Below are positions 27,532-36,571 of a stretch of 64,000 bases of DNA, piece after piece. Position 1 is the first letter of the stretch, and every line of letters starts with the position of its first letter. The notes below the pieces were generated by a model. It worked only from the letters and a program-made list of their open reading frames with translations. It ran no database searches and had not been told where the DNA came from. The stretch is taken from positions 42,115-106,114 of the forward strand of contig JAJFFB010000170.1 of NCBI GenBank assembly GCA_021776925.1, given 5' to 3'. Made by a program: the position numbers and the translations under genes. This stretch comes from Planctomycetota bacterium (GTDB lineage: Bacteria; Planctomycetota; UBA1135).

Positions 27532-28539
27532 ATGGTTTTCGACCAGCAAATCGCCCGCGAGCGGGGTCTCGAAGTCCTGCGGCTCGAAGCCGAGGCTCTC
27601 GACGCCCTTCATCGGCGCCTGAGCAACGCCGAGGCCGACTCTCTCGGCGAGTGTTTCCCGGCCGCCTGCGAGATCTTGCTGAATTGCGGCGGGCGCGTGG
27701 TGGTGACCGGCATGGGCAAGGCCGGCCTGGTCGGACAGAAGATTTCGGCCACCCTGGCCAGCACCGGCACCCCCAGCCTGTTCCTGCATCCCGGCGAGGC
27801 TCTGCACGGCGACCTCGGCCGGGTGCGCCCGGAAGACGTGTTGCTGGCTCTGTCGAAGAGCGGTGACACGCGCGAACTGATCAAACTGGTGCCGGCGGTA
27901 CGCGCCTTGGGGGCGCAGATCATCGCGCTGTGTTCGTCGGCGCAGACCCTGCTCGGCGAGCACGCCGATCTGGTCCTGGAACTCGGCGAGGTGCCCGAAG
28001 CCTGCCCGCTCGGGCTGGCGCCGACGGTCAGCACCACCCTGATGCTGGCGCTCGGCGACGCACTGGCGATGGCGGTGCAAGAAGGCCGCGACTTCACCCG
28101 CGAAGAATTCGCCCGCTATCACCCGGCCGGTTCTCTCGGCCGCGAGCTGATGAAGGTGGCCGAGATCATGCGCAAGGGAGCTGAGATTCCCCTGGTCGGA
28201 CAGGATGACAGCCTCGCCGCCACTCTCGGCGTAATGAGCCGCACCCCGGGGCGCCCCGGCGCGGCCTTGGTGGTTCAGGATGTGAGCGATCCGGTTTTGC
28301 TTGGAATCTTCACCGACGGCGACTTGCGGCGCATGGCCGAGGCCGGATCGATTCCGGTCGACGACCCGATCCGCGACCACATGGCGCACGCACCGCGCAC
28401 TCTGGATCGTGAAGAACTGGTCGGCATGGCGCTGCGCCGCTTTCGCGACAGCCACGTCGACCAGATGCCGGTGGTCGACGCTGAAAACCGGGTGGTCGGA
28501 CTGGTCGACGTGCAGGACCTGCTGGAGGTGCGTCTTTGA
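27532..28539 (+). CDS. kdsD: Arabinose-5-phosphate isomerase (SIS plus CBS, KpsF/GutQ)
   Basis: VVVTGMGKAGLVGQKISATLASTGTPSLFLHPGEALHGDLG, GDALAMAVQEGRDF, C-terminal CBS pair. Confidence 0.95.
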   Translation: MVFDQQIARERGLEVLRLEAEALDALHRRLSNAEADSLGECFPAACEILLNCGGRVVVTGMGKAGLVGQKISATLASTGTPSLFLHPGEALHGDLGRVRPEDVLLALSKSGDTRELIKLVPAVRALGAQIIALCSSAQTLLGEHADLVLELGEVPEACPLGLAPTVSTTLMLALGDALAMAVQEGRDFTREEFARYHPAGSLGRELMKVAEIMRKGAEIPLVGQDDSLAATLGVMSRTPGRPGAALVVQDVSDPVLLGIFTDGDLRRMAEAGSIPVDDPIRDHMAHAPRTLDREELVGMALRRFRDSHVDQMPVVDAENRVVGLVDVQDLLEVRL

Positions 28540-29078
28540 TCCCCGCCGGCATGACACCCAAGGGCGGGGTGGTCGCCGCCGAGCTGCTCACGCGTGCGCG
28601 CCGCATCCGCTTGCTGGTCAGCGACGTCGACGGTTGCTGGACCGACGGACGCATCTGGATCGACGCCGACGGCCGCCAACAGGTGGCCTTTCACGTACAC
28701 GACGGGCTCGGTGTGCAACGCCTGCGCGCCGCCGGCGTCGAGGTGTGCCTGATCTCCGGTCGCGACAATCCCGCGGTCGCCGCCCGCGCCCGCGCCCTGG
28801 GCCTGACCGAGGTCTTCCTCGGCATCGACGACAAAGCCGGGTGCGTGCAGCAGGTGCTTGAACGGCTTGGGCTAGAGGCGCAACAGGTCGCTGCCTTTGG
28901 TGACGACCTCCCCGACCTCGAGCTCTTCGCCGCGGCCGCCCTGCGTTGCGCTCCGGCCAATGCGGTGGCCGCGGTGAACAAGGCCGCCGACCTGGTGACT
29001 TCCCGCCGCGGCGGGCATGGCGCCTTGCGCGAGCTGTGTGATTGGCTGCTGAACGTGCAGGGCGTTCCCTCCCAATGA
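28536..29078 (+). CDS. kdsC: 3-deoxy-D-manno-octulosonate 8-phosphate phosphatase (HAD)
   Basis: IRLLVSDVDGCWTDGRIW, CLISGRDNPAVAARARALGL, AFGDDLPDLELFAAAALRCAPANA. Confidence 0.93.
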   Translation: MIPAGMTPKGGVVAAELLTRARRIRLLVSDVDGCWTDGRIWIDADGRQQVAFHVHDGLGVQRLRAAGVEVCLISGRDNPAVAARARALGLTEVFLGIDDKAGCVQQVLERLGLEAQQVAAFGDDLPDLELFAAAALRCAPANAVAAVNKAADLVTSRRGGHGALRELCDWLLNVQGVPSQ

Positions 29079-31447
29079 GTGCGCGGCGCATCGGTAACGG
29101 GATCATCGTCATAACGCTGCTGGTGCTGCTGATCGACTGGCTTGTGCGCCTACAAGGTCCAGCCACCACCGAGCTGCGCGGGCCGGCCGGTTTTCCATGG
29201 CCGACCAATGGCCTGGGGCGGGTCGAAATTGGCATCGAGGGCGCCTTCACCATCGATATGGAAGAAAGCCTGGCCAACGCGGACGGCGGCGCGCAACGTC
29301 TTCCTGAAATCCGTATCGAAGGGCGCGACCCGCGTCCCAAGGATCAGGGCATGAGCATGCAGCAGGCCGTGATCACCGGATTCGCGATCAGCGCCGAAGG
29401 CGCCAGCGCGGAATCACGGGTGCAAGTGATCGCCCGCGCCCCCACCGCCTGGGCCGCGTTGAAGGAAGTCGCAGGGGCGACGCATTTCGACCGCGACCAA
29501 TTGTGGCGGTTGATTTCGCCGGTGGTTGATTTCCCAGGTCTCGCCGCAGGCCAGGACTTTGTTCTTGAGGCCGACGCCGCATTATTCAACCCGACGACCA
29601 ACGAGATCCATTGTCCCGATCACTTCCTGCTCCATTCACCGGCGATGAAGATCGACGGTTTCGGTCTCAGGTTGGATCCGGCCCAGGGAACCATCCGCTT
29701 TGGTGAAACAATCGGCGCCGTGGACTGGGAGCTGCATCTGCAGAGCGGCGGAGTGGTCAAGGGCTACGCCGACTCGGGCGGCAGCCTCATGCCAACCGAA
29801 GATGGCTTGCACGAGTTGCGGCTCAACGCCAGCAAGACCTGCCGCACCGACGTTCCCGCCGAAGCAGGTCTGCCGGGACGGCTCGAGACCAACGGCCTGC
29901 GTTTTTTGGTCGAAGCCGTGGAGGGCTCCTGGTTGCCGCGCGAATGGCATGGCCTGCAGCCGAGTTCTTGGGCCGGTGCCGAGATGTTCCTCTCTGGCCA
30001 AGATAGTTTTGCCTCGTGGGAAGGCGACGAGATCCAAAGGGTCATCATGGATGGCCCGGTCTTTGGTCACATCATGGCGCCCGAACAGGCCTGGGTCGGC
30101 GCCCAGGGGGGGGCTTGGATCGACGCTCTCCAACAGCAGGTGCATTTTCACCGGCTGGTCACGCTACACCGGAGCGATGGCGTGCTGCACACCTCGCGCG
30201 CCGAATTTCACCAGGACGGTTTTTGGCAGGCTGGGGGGGGGGTCCACATCAGCGGGCCGAGCGGGCTGGCCATCGCGGAAACCGCCTTCGCCGCGGCGCC
30301 TGAGCCGGGCGGACGCCGCGGCATGCACGCCTTGGGCGCGGTCCGTTTCCTTCCCAGTGCGCCTGAACTTGATCTGCTCACCGGCCCCGAGGTGCAGGTG
30401 GCGGTCGACGGCAGCGCGCGGCTCGGGCCGGGTTTCGTCGCTCGCGGGATTCACCCGCAAGGCCTGTGGGAACTCCAGGGCACCGAAGTTTCGACACGAC
30501 GTCGCGGTGACCGCCGTCTGACCATCGCTCACGGTGACGTGGTATGGGAGCGCAGCGACCTGAAGCTGGTCGGCGACCGCTTCGAACACGATGACCTTGG
30601 CCAAGGAACTCTGCACGGCCGCCCGGCCAAAGCCTTCATGCAGCTCCCCGAAGGAGAGGCCATCGCCAGCTCGAATTCGCTGGTGCGTGCCGGCGAGCGA
30701 TTGGTCACCCGCGGCAAGCCTCGATTCGACCTGCCCGCGGCGGCGCTCGGCCTCGCCGGCGACCGCGTGCTCATCTATAGCGATCATCTGCACCGCTCTG
30801 AAGACGGCGTCTGGCACGCGCGCCAGAACATCCGTCTCGAGGGAGCGCTGAGCGGTGGCGCGCGCGCTGCCGACTGGGAGCCCGGAGGTGCCTTGGTGGT
30901 ATGGACTTCACCCGAACACCCGCCGCTGGTCGGCACCACCGCCGAGGGCGCCGAATTTCGCGGCAAGGCACGCGTGTGGCGTCTGTTTGCCGACGGCAAC
31001 ATTGAAGCAGAAGGCGAAGTCGACGGCGACTACCAACCCGCTGACCGCAGCACCCCGTTCCACGTCACCGGTGAGCGCGGGCAATTCCTCGAGACCAGCG
31101 GTTGGATCCAGGGTGGGGTGGCGATCGACGCCGAAGGCGTCCACGCCACCGGTCGCCGTGCCGACTGGCACGCGGATGCGCGCGGCGAAGGCTGGGTCAT
31201 CACCATGCTCGGACCCGCCACCTTTACCCACGAGAAAGCCAGTGGCGAGGCGGCGCGCATGATCTATGACCTCGCCGGACCTACGCTGCAGCTCTTCGAA
31301 GGCCGGGATCCCGCCACACTGCGCCTTAAGGACGGGCGCAACGTGCACGCCGAATGGATCGAGGTAGACCCTGATCGCATGACCTTCTCCTCTCGCAACG
31401 GCGTGGTCCGGCAAGTTCCGATTGAGAACGACGACGACGGCTCATGA
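29075..31447 (+). CDS. Large LptC/LptA-like LPS export protein
   Basis: 790 aa; single N-terminal TM; OstA-like repeats (VNTRL-type beta-jellyroll phrases); ATGA overlap with kdsC and lptD-like neighbours. Confidence 0.65.
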   Translation: MSARRIGNGIIVITLLVLLIDWLVRLQGPATTELRGPAGFPWPTNGLGRVEIGIEGAFTIDMEESLANADGGAQRLPEIRIEGRDPRPKDQGMSMQQAVITGFAISAEGASAESRVQVIARAPTAWAALKEVAGATHFDRDQLWRLISPVVDFPGLAAGQDFVLEADAALFNPTTNEIHCPDHFLLHSPAMKIDGFGLRLDPAQGTIRFGETIGAVDWELHLQSGGVVKGYADSGGSLMPTEDGLHELRLNASKTCRTDVPAEAGLPGRLETNGLRFLVEAVEGSWLPREWHGLQPSSWAGAEMFLSGQDSFASWEGDEIQRVIMDGPVFGHIMAPEQAWVGAQGGAWIDALQQQVHFHRLVTLHRSDGVLHTSRAEFHQDGFWQAGGGVHISGPSGLAIAETAFAAAPEPGGRRGMHALGAVRFLPSAPELDLLTGPEVQVAVDGSARLGPGFVARGIHPQGLWELQGTEVSTRRRGDRRLTIAHGDVVWERSDLKLVGDRFEHDDLGQGTLHGRPAKAFMQLPEGEAIASSNSLVRAGERLVTRGKPRFDLPAAALGLAGDRVLIYSDHLHRSEDGVWHARQNIRLEGALSGGARAADWEPGGALVVWTSPEHPPLVGTTAEGAEFRGKARVWRLFADGNIEAEGEVDGDYQPADRSTPFHVTGERGQFLETSGWIQGGVAIDAEGVHATGRRADWHADARGEGWVITMLGPATFTHEKASGEAARMIYDLAGPTLQLFEGRDPATLRLKDGRNVHAEWIEVDPDRMTFSSRNGVVRQVPIENDDDGS

Positions 31448-33798
31448 TCCCCGCCTGCCTGCACGTCGCCGCACTGCTCCTATTCCCTATCGCCCAAGCG
31501 GGAACGCAGCAGCAAGAAGCCACGATCCTGAATTACGGCTCGGTCGCATCCGAACCGCTCGCCAACGGCGAGGTTCTCTATCACCTGCGCCAGATCGATC
31601 TGCGCTCCCCCACCTTGACCTTGCGAGCAGATCGTGGCCGGGTGCGTTTTCACGGCGAGCGCTACAGCGAAACCGCGCAAGGCACGCGCCTGATTGGCGA
31701 CATAGGCGCCGACCTTCTCGGCAGCCCGGGCCAGCCGGTAAAGGAACCCTTGATCCTGGAAATCCAGCTCGAGGGCAACGTCTACATGGAGACTCCTGAG
31801 CGGATCGTGGAATGCGACTGGATGGTGCAGCTTCCTGGCGAGGGACGCGCCACCCTGCACCGCGCCAAGATCACGATTCCCGGAGACATCGGTCCCAACG
31901 GCTGGCCCTGGCGTCTGCGCGCCGACGTGCTCGAAGAAGCTGCGGATGGTTCGCTGTTTGCGCGTAACGCCGCGGTGACCGCATGCCACCTGACCGACCC
32001 GGCCTACGCGTTGACCATGCGCGAGTTGCGCGCGACCCTGGACGAGAACGGCGCATACATCTGGTCCCCCGCCTCGACCTGGTTGTCGGTGCGCGATCAA
32101 CGCGTGCTGCCGATGCCGTCTTTCGATTTCCAGGCCGGTAGCGGAGACAGCGGTTTCGGGGTTCGCAGTCTGCGCATGTCCAGCGGCAGACAGCTTGGAA
32201 CCGCGTTGGAACTGGGTATGTCCTACAAGACCCACTACGGTGACGATCCATTCGAGCTCAGTCTGCTGCCCTCTTATTCCACCCGGCGCGGCACCCCGCT
32301 GCGCACGCGGGCAGAATACTCCAGTGACCGTTTGAGCACTTCGTGGGATCTGTTCTATCTGGCCGATGGCGCCACCGACGTCCATGCTCTGAGCCGCTTT
32401 GTCGGGCGTGGCAGCGACCAGCGCTGGCGGCTTCGTTCCGACACGCGCTACGAGCTCTCCGATTTCTGGCGGCTTGACGTCGACCTCAACCTGACCAGTG
32501 ATCCACTGGTCGATCCCGAATTCTTCCGCCGCGAATGGACCGATGCGCGCGACTCCTTGAACGAGCTGTACCTGCGCCGGGTCGACGCCCAAAGCCTGTT
32601 CACAGTGACCGCCGACTACCGCCTCGACGACGTCGGCTTCACCCCGATCGAAGGCTATGGCGCGCGTGGTGGTGCCGCTCCGCAGCAGTTGGATCTGTTG
32701 CCGCGTTTGCGCTACGAAAAATTCTCCACCACCATCGCCAGCTTGCCGGTGGGCGCGCTCGGTGGCCACGACGGCCGGGCGCCGGTGAATCTGAGCTGGG
32801 GCGCCGATGCCGGGCGTTTTCGGTTGCGCGAGCTCGAACTGACCCCGGCATTGGCGTCGCTTCCATTCACGCCGAGCGGTGACGAATCGCGTGACCGTGC
32901 CCAAGCTTGGATCGAAGTGGTGGCACCGATGAACTGGCGCGGCCTGACGCTGAGTCCGGGCGTGCGCGTGGAAGGCGGTGCGGTCAGTGACCCCGGAGCC
33001 CTCGGCGGCAGCGACGCGCAGGCCTCCACCGAGGTTTTTCTCGAAGCCAGCTCGGTTTTCGAAAGGCGCAGTGAAGACGGCTGGCTTCACCGCCTGCGAC
33101 CGGCCGTGCGCCTGCGCAACCTTGAGGTCCTTGACCGCCCGGGCGCCGAGTGGTTTCCTTTCGAGGCCTTCGATCAACGGCGCTCGGGCCAGGCGGCAGA
33201 ATTCTCCTTGCGCCAGTTCTGGTACGGCGAGGCCTCCAGCCAGCCGTGGCTCGACGTCAATCTGCTCGTCCCCTATTACCCGAGTCCTTCCGAGGCGCTC
33301 GCCGATGGTGTCTTTCCTGGTTTCCGGTCCGGCCAGCGGACCAGTTCCTGGGGCCCAGCCGAAATGCGGGTGGTGTGGACCCCTGGGGTAGAACGAGGCC
33401 TGTTGCGCGGGGTGCGTGCCACCACCAACCTGCGCCAGAATTTCCGCGAAGGCGAGCTGGAGGAGATCTTCTCCAGCCTGTCGGTGTCGCCCAATCCGAA
33501 CTGGCGGGTGGCCACCTGGCTGCGCAGCCTTTCCGATACCGCGATCACCGATGCCTTTGCCAGTTCGGGCTTCCGCGTCTCGTGGCGCATCAATGAGACC
33601 TGGTCCTTCGAGGCCGGCCAGACCTTCACCCAGCGCGGCGATTCGGCGACCAACTCCCGCTACGGATTTACCTACCACGGGCACGGTTTCGCCTTCGAAC
33701 TCTCGGCGAGCCGCAACGAGGCCACCGGCGAATCGCGCTACTCCTTCAATCTGCTTCCCTGCTTCCTGACCGAGCCCTATTACGGGGCGAACCTCTAG
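31444..33798 (+). CDS. LptD-like outer membrane LPS assembly protein
   Basis: 784 aa; signal peptide; OstA-like N-terminus, then beta-barrel-like alternating strands and terminal YSFNLLPCFLTEPYYGANL. Confidence 0.7.
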   Translation: MIPACLHVAALLLFPIAQAGTQQQEATILNYGSVASEPLANGEVLYHLRQIDLRSPTLTLRADRGRVRFHGERYSETAQGTRLIGDIGADLLGSPGQPVKEPLILEIQLEGNVYMETPERIVECDWMVQLPGEGRATLHRAKITIPGDIGPNGWPWRLRADVLEEAADGSLFARNAAVTACHLTDPAYALTMRELRATLDENGAYIWSPASTWLSVRDQRVLPMPSFDFQAGSGDSGFGVRSLRMSSGRQLGTALELGMSYKTHYGDDPFELSLLPSYSTRRGTPLRTRAEYSSDRLSTSWDLFYLADGATDVHALSRFVGRGSDQRWRLRSDTRYELSDFWRLDVDLNLTSDPLVDPEFFRREWTDARDSLNELYLRRVDAQSLFTVTADYRLDDVGFTPIEGYGARGGAAPQQLDLLPRLRYEKFSTTIASLPVGALGGHDGRAPVNLSWGADAGRFRLRELELTPALASLPFTPSGDESRDRAQAWIEVVAPMNWRGLTLSPGVRVEGGAVSDPGALGGSDAQASTEVFLEASSVFERRSEDGWLHRLRPAVRLRNLEVLDRPGAEWFPFEAFDQRRSGQAAEFSLRQFWYGEASSQPWLDVNLLVPYYPSPSEALADGVFPGFRSGQRTSSWGPAEMRVVWTPGVERGLLRGVRATTNLRQNFREGELEEIFSSLSVSPNPNWRVATWLRSLSDTAITDAFASSGFRVSWRINETWSFEAGQTFTQRGDSATNSRYGFTYHGHGFAFELSASRNEATGESRYSFNLLPCFLTEPYYGANL

Positions 33799-33811
33799 AA
33801 TGGAAGCGACC

Positions 33812-34201
33812 ATGCCCTTCGGCTTCATCGGTGGGACGGAAATCTTCTGGGTGATCCTGATCGGCCTCATGCTGTTCGGCGGCAAGCTGCCGGACGTCGC
33901 CAAGGATCTCGGTCAGATTTTTTTCCGCGCAAAACGGACTTTGCACGAAGTCCGCAAGGAAAGCGGCATCGACGATGCCTTGAAGGAGATCCGCCGCGAA
34001 GCCCAAGATCTGCAACGCGAAAGCCAGGCGGTCGACCGCAGCTTCCGCGAGGCTGCTACGGTGGCTGAAGCCAAGGCCAAGGCGCTGGATCTAAGCGCTG
34101 GCCCAGGCGGCAAGGAAGAGGTCGAAGACGTCGAAAACGAGAAGGATTCCCCAACAGAATCTGAGGCCGATTCTCAAGAAGCCTCAGACCCAGAGGCCTA
34201 A
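33812..34201 (+). CDS. Twin-arginine translocase TatA/TatB family protein
   Basis: FIGGTEIFWVILIGLMLFGGKLPDVAKDLGQIFFRAKRTLHEVRKE. Confidence 0.9.
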   Translation: MPFGFIGGTEIFWVILIGLMLFGGKLPDVAKDLGQIFFRAKRTLHEVRKESGIDDALKEIRREAQDLQRESQAVDRSFREAATVAEAKAKALDLSAGPGGKEEVEDVENEKDSPTESEADSQEASDPEA

Positions 34202-34285
34202 GTCTTTTAAAAATAGTGGCTTAAGGGCTATTCCCTAGACTTTCCACAAGGCTGGGCACTGATTTCCCCCAGTTATCCACACGGT

Positions 34286-34837
34286 TCACATGCGCGCGAA
34301 CAGAGCCGGAAAGGAGCAAGGTTTGGTGCGATGGTCCAACTGCGGCAGGATGATCTCGTCGAGGGCCAGCCGGCAGGCGCCGATAGAGCCGGGCAAAGCC
34401 CAAAGCAATTTCCCGGAAACCACCCCCGCGGTAGCTCGGGACTGGATGGTTGAACTGCCAATCTCTTGGTAGGACAGGCTGCGGAAGAGTTCGCCGAAGC
34501 CTGGCAGCGCTTTGTCGTAGAGGGCCTCTACCGCCTCCGGAGTGACGTCGCGCTGGGTCACGCCGGTGCCACCGGTCAGGATCAGGGTGTGGACCTCGGC
34601 CCTCGCCGCCCAATGGCGCACCTGTTGCTGAATCGAAGTCTGGTCATCGGCCACCACCAACCGCTGCAACAAATGGTGCCCGGCAGCGGTCAATTTCTCT
34701 TCGATCAGCAGGCCGGAACGATCACTGGCCAGATCGCGGGTATCCGAGACCACGATGACCACCGCCCCGAGCGGGCGGAAGTCACGCGTGTCCTGCTGGT
34801 GGGCGGCGTCGGGTTCAGCGGGTTGCACAGGATTCAC
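34286..34837 (-). CDS. moaB: Molybdenum cofactor biosynthesis protein MoaB-like
   Basis: AVVIVVSDTRDLASDRSGLLIEEKL, HTLILTGGTGVTQRDVTPEAVEAL, LLWALPGSIGACRLALDEIILPQL. Confidence 0.9.
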   Translation of the reverse strand: MNPVQPAEPDAAHQQDTRDFRPLGAVVIVVSDTRDLASDRSGLLIEEKLTAAGHHLLQRLVVADDQTSIQQQVRHWAARAEVHTLILTGGTGVTQRDVTPEAVEALYDKALPGFGELFRSLSYQEIGSSTIQSRATAGVVSGKLLWALPGSIGACRLALDEIILPQLDHRTKPCSFPALFARM

Positions 34838-34862
34838 TGGGTTTGGAGCAGGCGCCCACCGG

Positions 34863-35780
34863 TCAGGAAAGGGCCCGCTGCACGTTGCGGAAATGGGTTT
34901 TGGCCACCTCTCCTAGAGCCTCGGCCCCATGGATCTGGAGGAAGCGGCGCAGGGCCGGGGGCACCGGGGCGCCGCTGCCGAGCGGCAGATCGATCGCCCA
35001 CTGATCAGAAAGACGCCCGATCATGGAGAGGAAGGCATCTCGCGCCAGGATCGAAGCTGCAGCCACCGCCAGGTAGCTTTCGGCACGCGGGACCTCGACC
35101 ACCTTGAGCCCCGGCGCGCTCCCTTTCAATGCTCGCGTCACGGGCAGGTTGGAACCAAAGCGATCGACCACCGCCAGTGGAATCCCGGTGCGCTCATGAA
35201 GCTCACCGATCAGATCGCGGTGGAGCTGGGTGAGCAAGCGATTGACGTTACCCGCCTGCGCCTGCGCCTGGTTGTAGGCGGCTGGCTCGAGCACGCGTTC
35301 GGCGCAGATGAAATCCTGGCGCAGCCACGCGGCCAGCACCGGGATGCGCTTGTCCGAGACCCTTTTGGAATCGGCGACGCCGGCTTCACGGAGTTCCGTC
35401 ATGTTTTCCGCGGCGAGCGCGACTGCGGCCACCGTCAGCCCGCCGAAGGAGTCGCCTTTGCCCGCTTCGTCGGAACCGAGGTGCGGCTGGCCATCGAGAT
35501 CGGGCCGGTCCGCGTTTTCCGCCGTGTCGCCGGAAGCGCCCTTCTCTTTACTTGGATTCGGTTCGTGCTCGGGCAGGTACTGCAAGGCAAAGGCCTGCGC
35601 CTGCCGCCCTTGCACCACCAGCTTGCCGCTGCGGTACATGCTGGCGATCACTCCCTCGCCGCGCGCCTGGTAGCGCGCGTGGGCGAGCGATTGGAACTGA
35701 TAACCGGCCGCGGTCAGGCGTTCGGCGAGGCGCTCGGCCTGTGCCGGCGCCAATTTGTACACCAGGGTCTGATGGCTCAT
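34863..35780 (-). CDS. rnhC: Ribonuclease HIII
   Basis: HLGSDEAGKGDSFGGLTVAAVAL, GVADSKRVSDKRIPVLA, AESYLAVAAASILARDAFL. Confidence 0.92.
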   Translation of the reverse strand: MSHQTLVYKLAPAQAERLAERLTAAGYQFQSLAHARYQARGEGVIASMYRSGKLVVQGRQAQAFALQYLPEHEPNPSKEKGASGDTAENADRPDLDGQPHLGSDEAGKGDSFGGLTVAAVALAAENMTELREAGVADSKRVSDKRIPVLAAWLRQDFICAERVLEPAAYNQAQAQAGNVNRLLTQLHRDLIGELHERTGIPLAVVDRFGSNLPVTRALKGSAPGLKVVEVPRAESYLAVAAASILARDAFLSMIGRLSDQWAIDLPLGSGAPVPPALRRFLQIHGAEALGEVAKTHFRNVQRALS

Positions 35781-36571
35781 GGCGTGCTCACCCCGAGCTC
35801 GGTGTGAGCACGCAGGTTGGCGAATTCGAAGGCCGCTTGCAAGCGTTGTTCCCACACCATCAGCTGTTGCGGATCGCGCGCCGCTGCCTTCGGCACCACC
35901 AAGGGAGCTGCGTAAACCACTGCGACGCGCGCGAATAGTTTAGGGAAGATCATGCGGTCCCAGGATTTCGCCCGGCGGCGGCGTGAGGCAGCAAAGCCAA
36001 CCGCCACCAGTGGGCGGCCGGTCATGGCCGCCAGAAATAGAGCTCCTGGCGCCACGCTGTGGGCGGGTCCGCGCGGCCCATCCGGCGTCATGACCAGGCC
36101 GCTGGGCTCGGCACCGAGGCGCAATAACTCGCGCAAGGCCTTCACTCCTCCGCGGCTGGTCGAACCGCGCACCGTGCGGTAGCCCTGGGATTCGATGATG
36201 CGGGTGATCAGCTCGCCGTCGTTGTGGCGGCTGATCAAAACGGTCAGCCCACGGTTGCGGTGGCAGGTCGACCCGGTCGGAATACTTTCGTGCCACATCG
36301 CGTAGACCGGATGCTGTCCGTCCACGCCGCGGCAGTCGAAGTTCTCGACGTCGTAGCGCTGCACCCGCCAGGTACGCCCGATCCAACGAAAGAGCGGCGG
36401 ACCAAGCCGCGCTGCCAAGAATTGGAACAGCTTGCGCCTGGCCCGCCGCGAACGTGGGCGTGATGCCCCGTCGGCGCGGTCGCCCGCCCCGCTATTCGAT
36501 GGAGATGTCGTCCCCTTCGCCGTTTTCGTCGACGCCGTTTTCGCCGACGGAGTAGAGCGCGAAGCCTTCAC
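35777..36571 (-). CDS. Lysophospholipid acyltransferase family protein (DUF374)
   Basis: VYAMWHESIPTGSTCHRNRGLTVLISRHNDGELITRIIESQGYRTVRGSTSRGGVKALREL, VMTPDGPRGPAHSVAPGALFLA; N-terminal about 25 codons overlap the neighbour, start uncertain. Confidence 0.85.
   Translation of the reverse strand: MKASRSTPSAKTASTKTAKGTTSPSNSGAGDRADGASRPRSRRARRKLFQFLAARLGPPLFRWIGRTWRVQRYDVENFDCRGVDGQHPVYAMWHESIPTGSTCHRNRGLTVLISRHNDGELITRIIESQGYRTVRGSTSRGGVKALRELLRLGAEPSGLVMTPDGPRGPAHSVAPGALFLAAMTGRPLVAVGFAASRRRRAKSWDRMIFPKLFARVAVVYAAPLVVPKAAARDPQQLMVWEQRLQAAFEFANLRAHTELGVSTP

Noticed and set aside
31480-33903. 807 aa minus-strand ORF opposite the LptD-like gene
   Set aside because: Antisense shadow ORF in GC-rich coding DNA; composition lacks signal or domain features while the plus-strand ORF has a signal peptide and operon overlaps.
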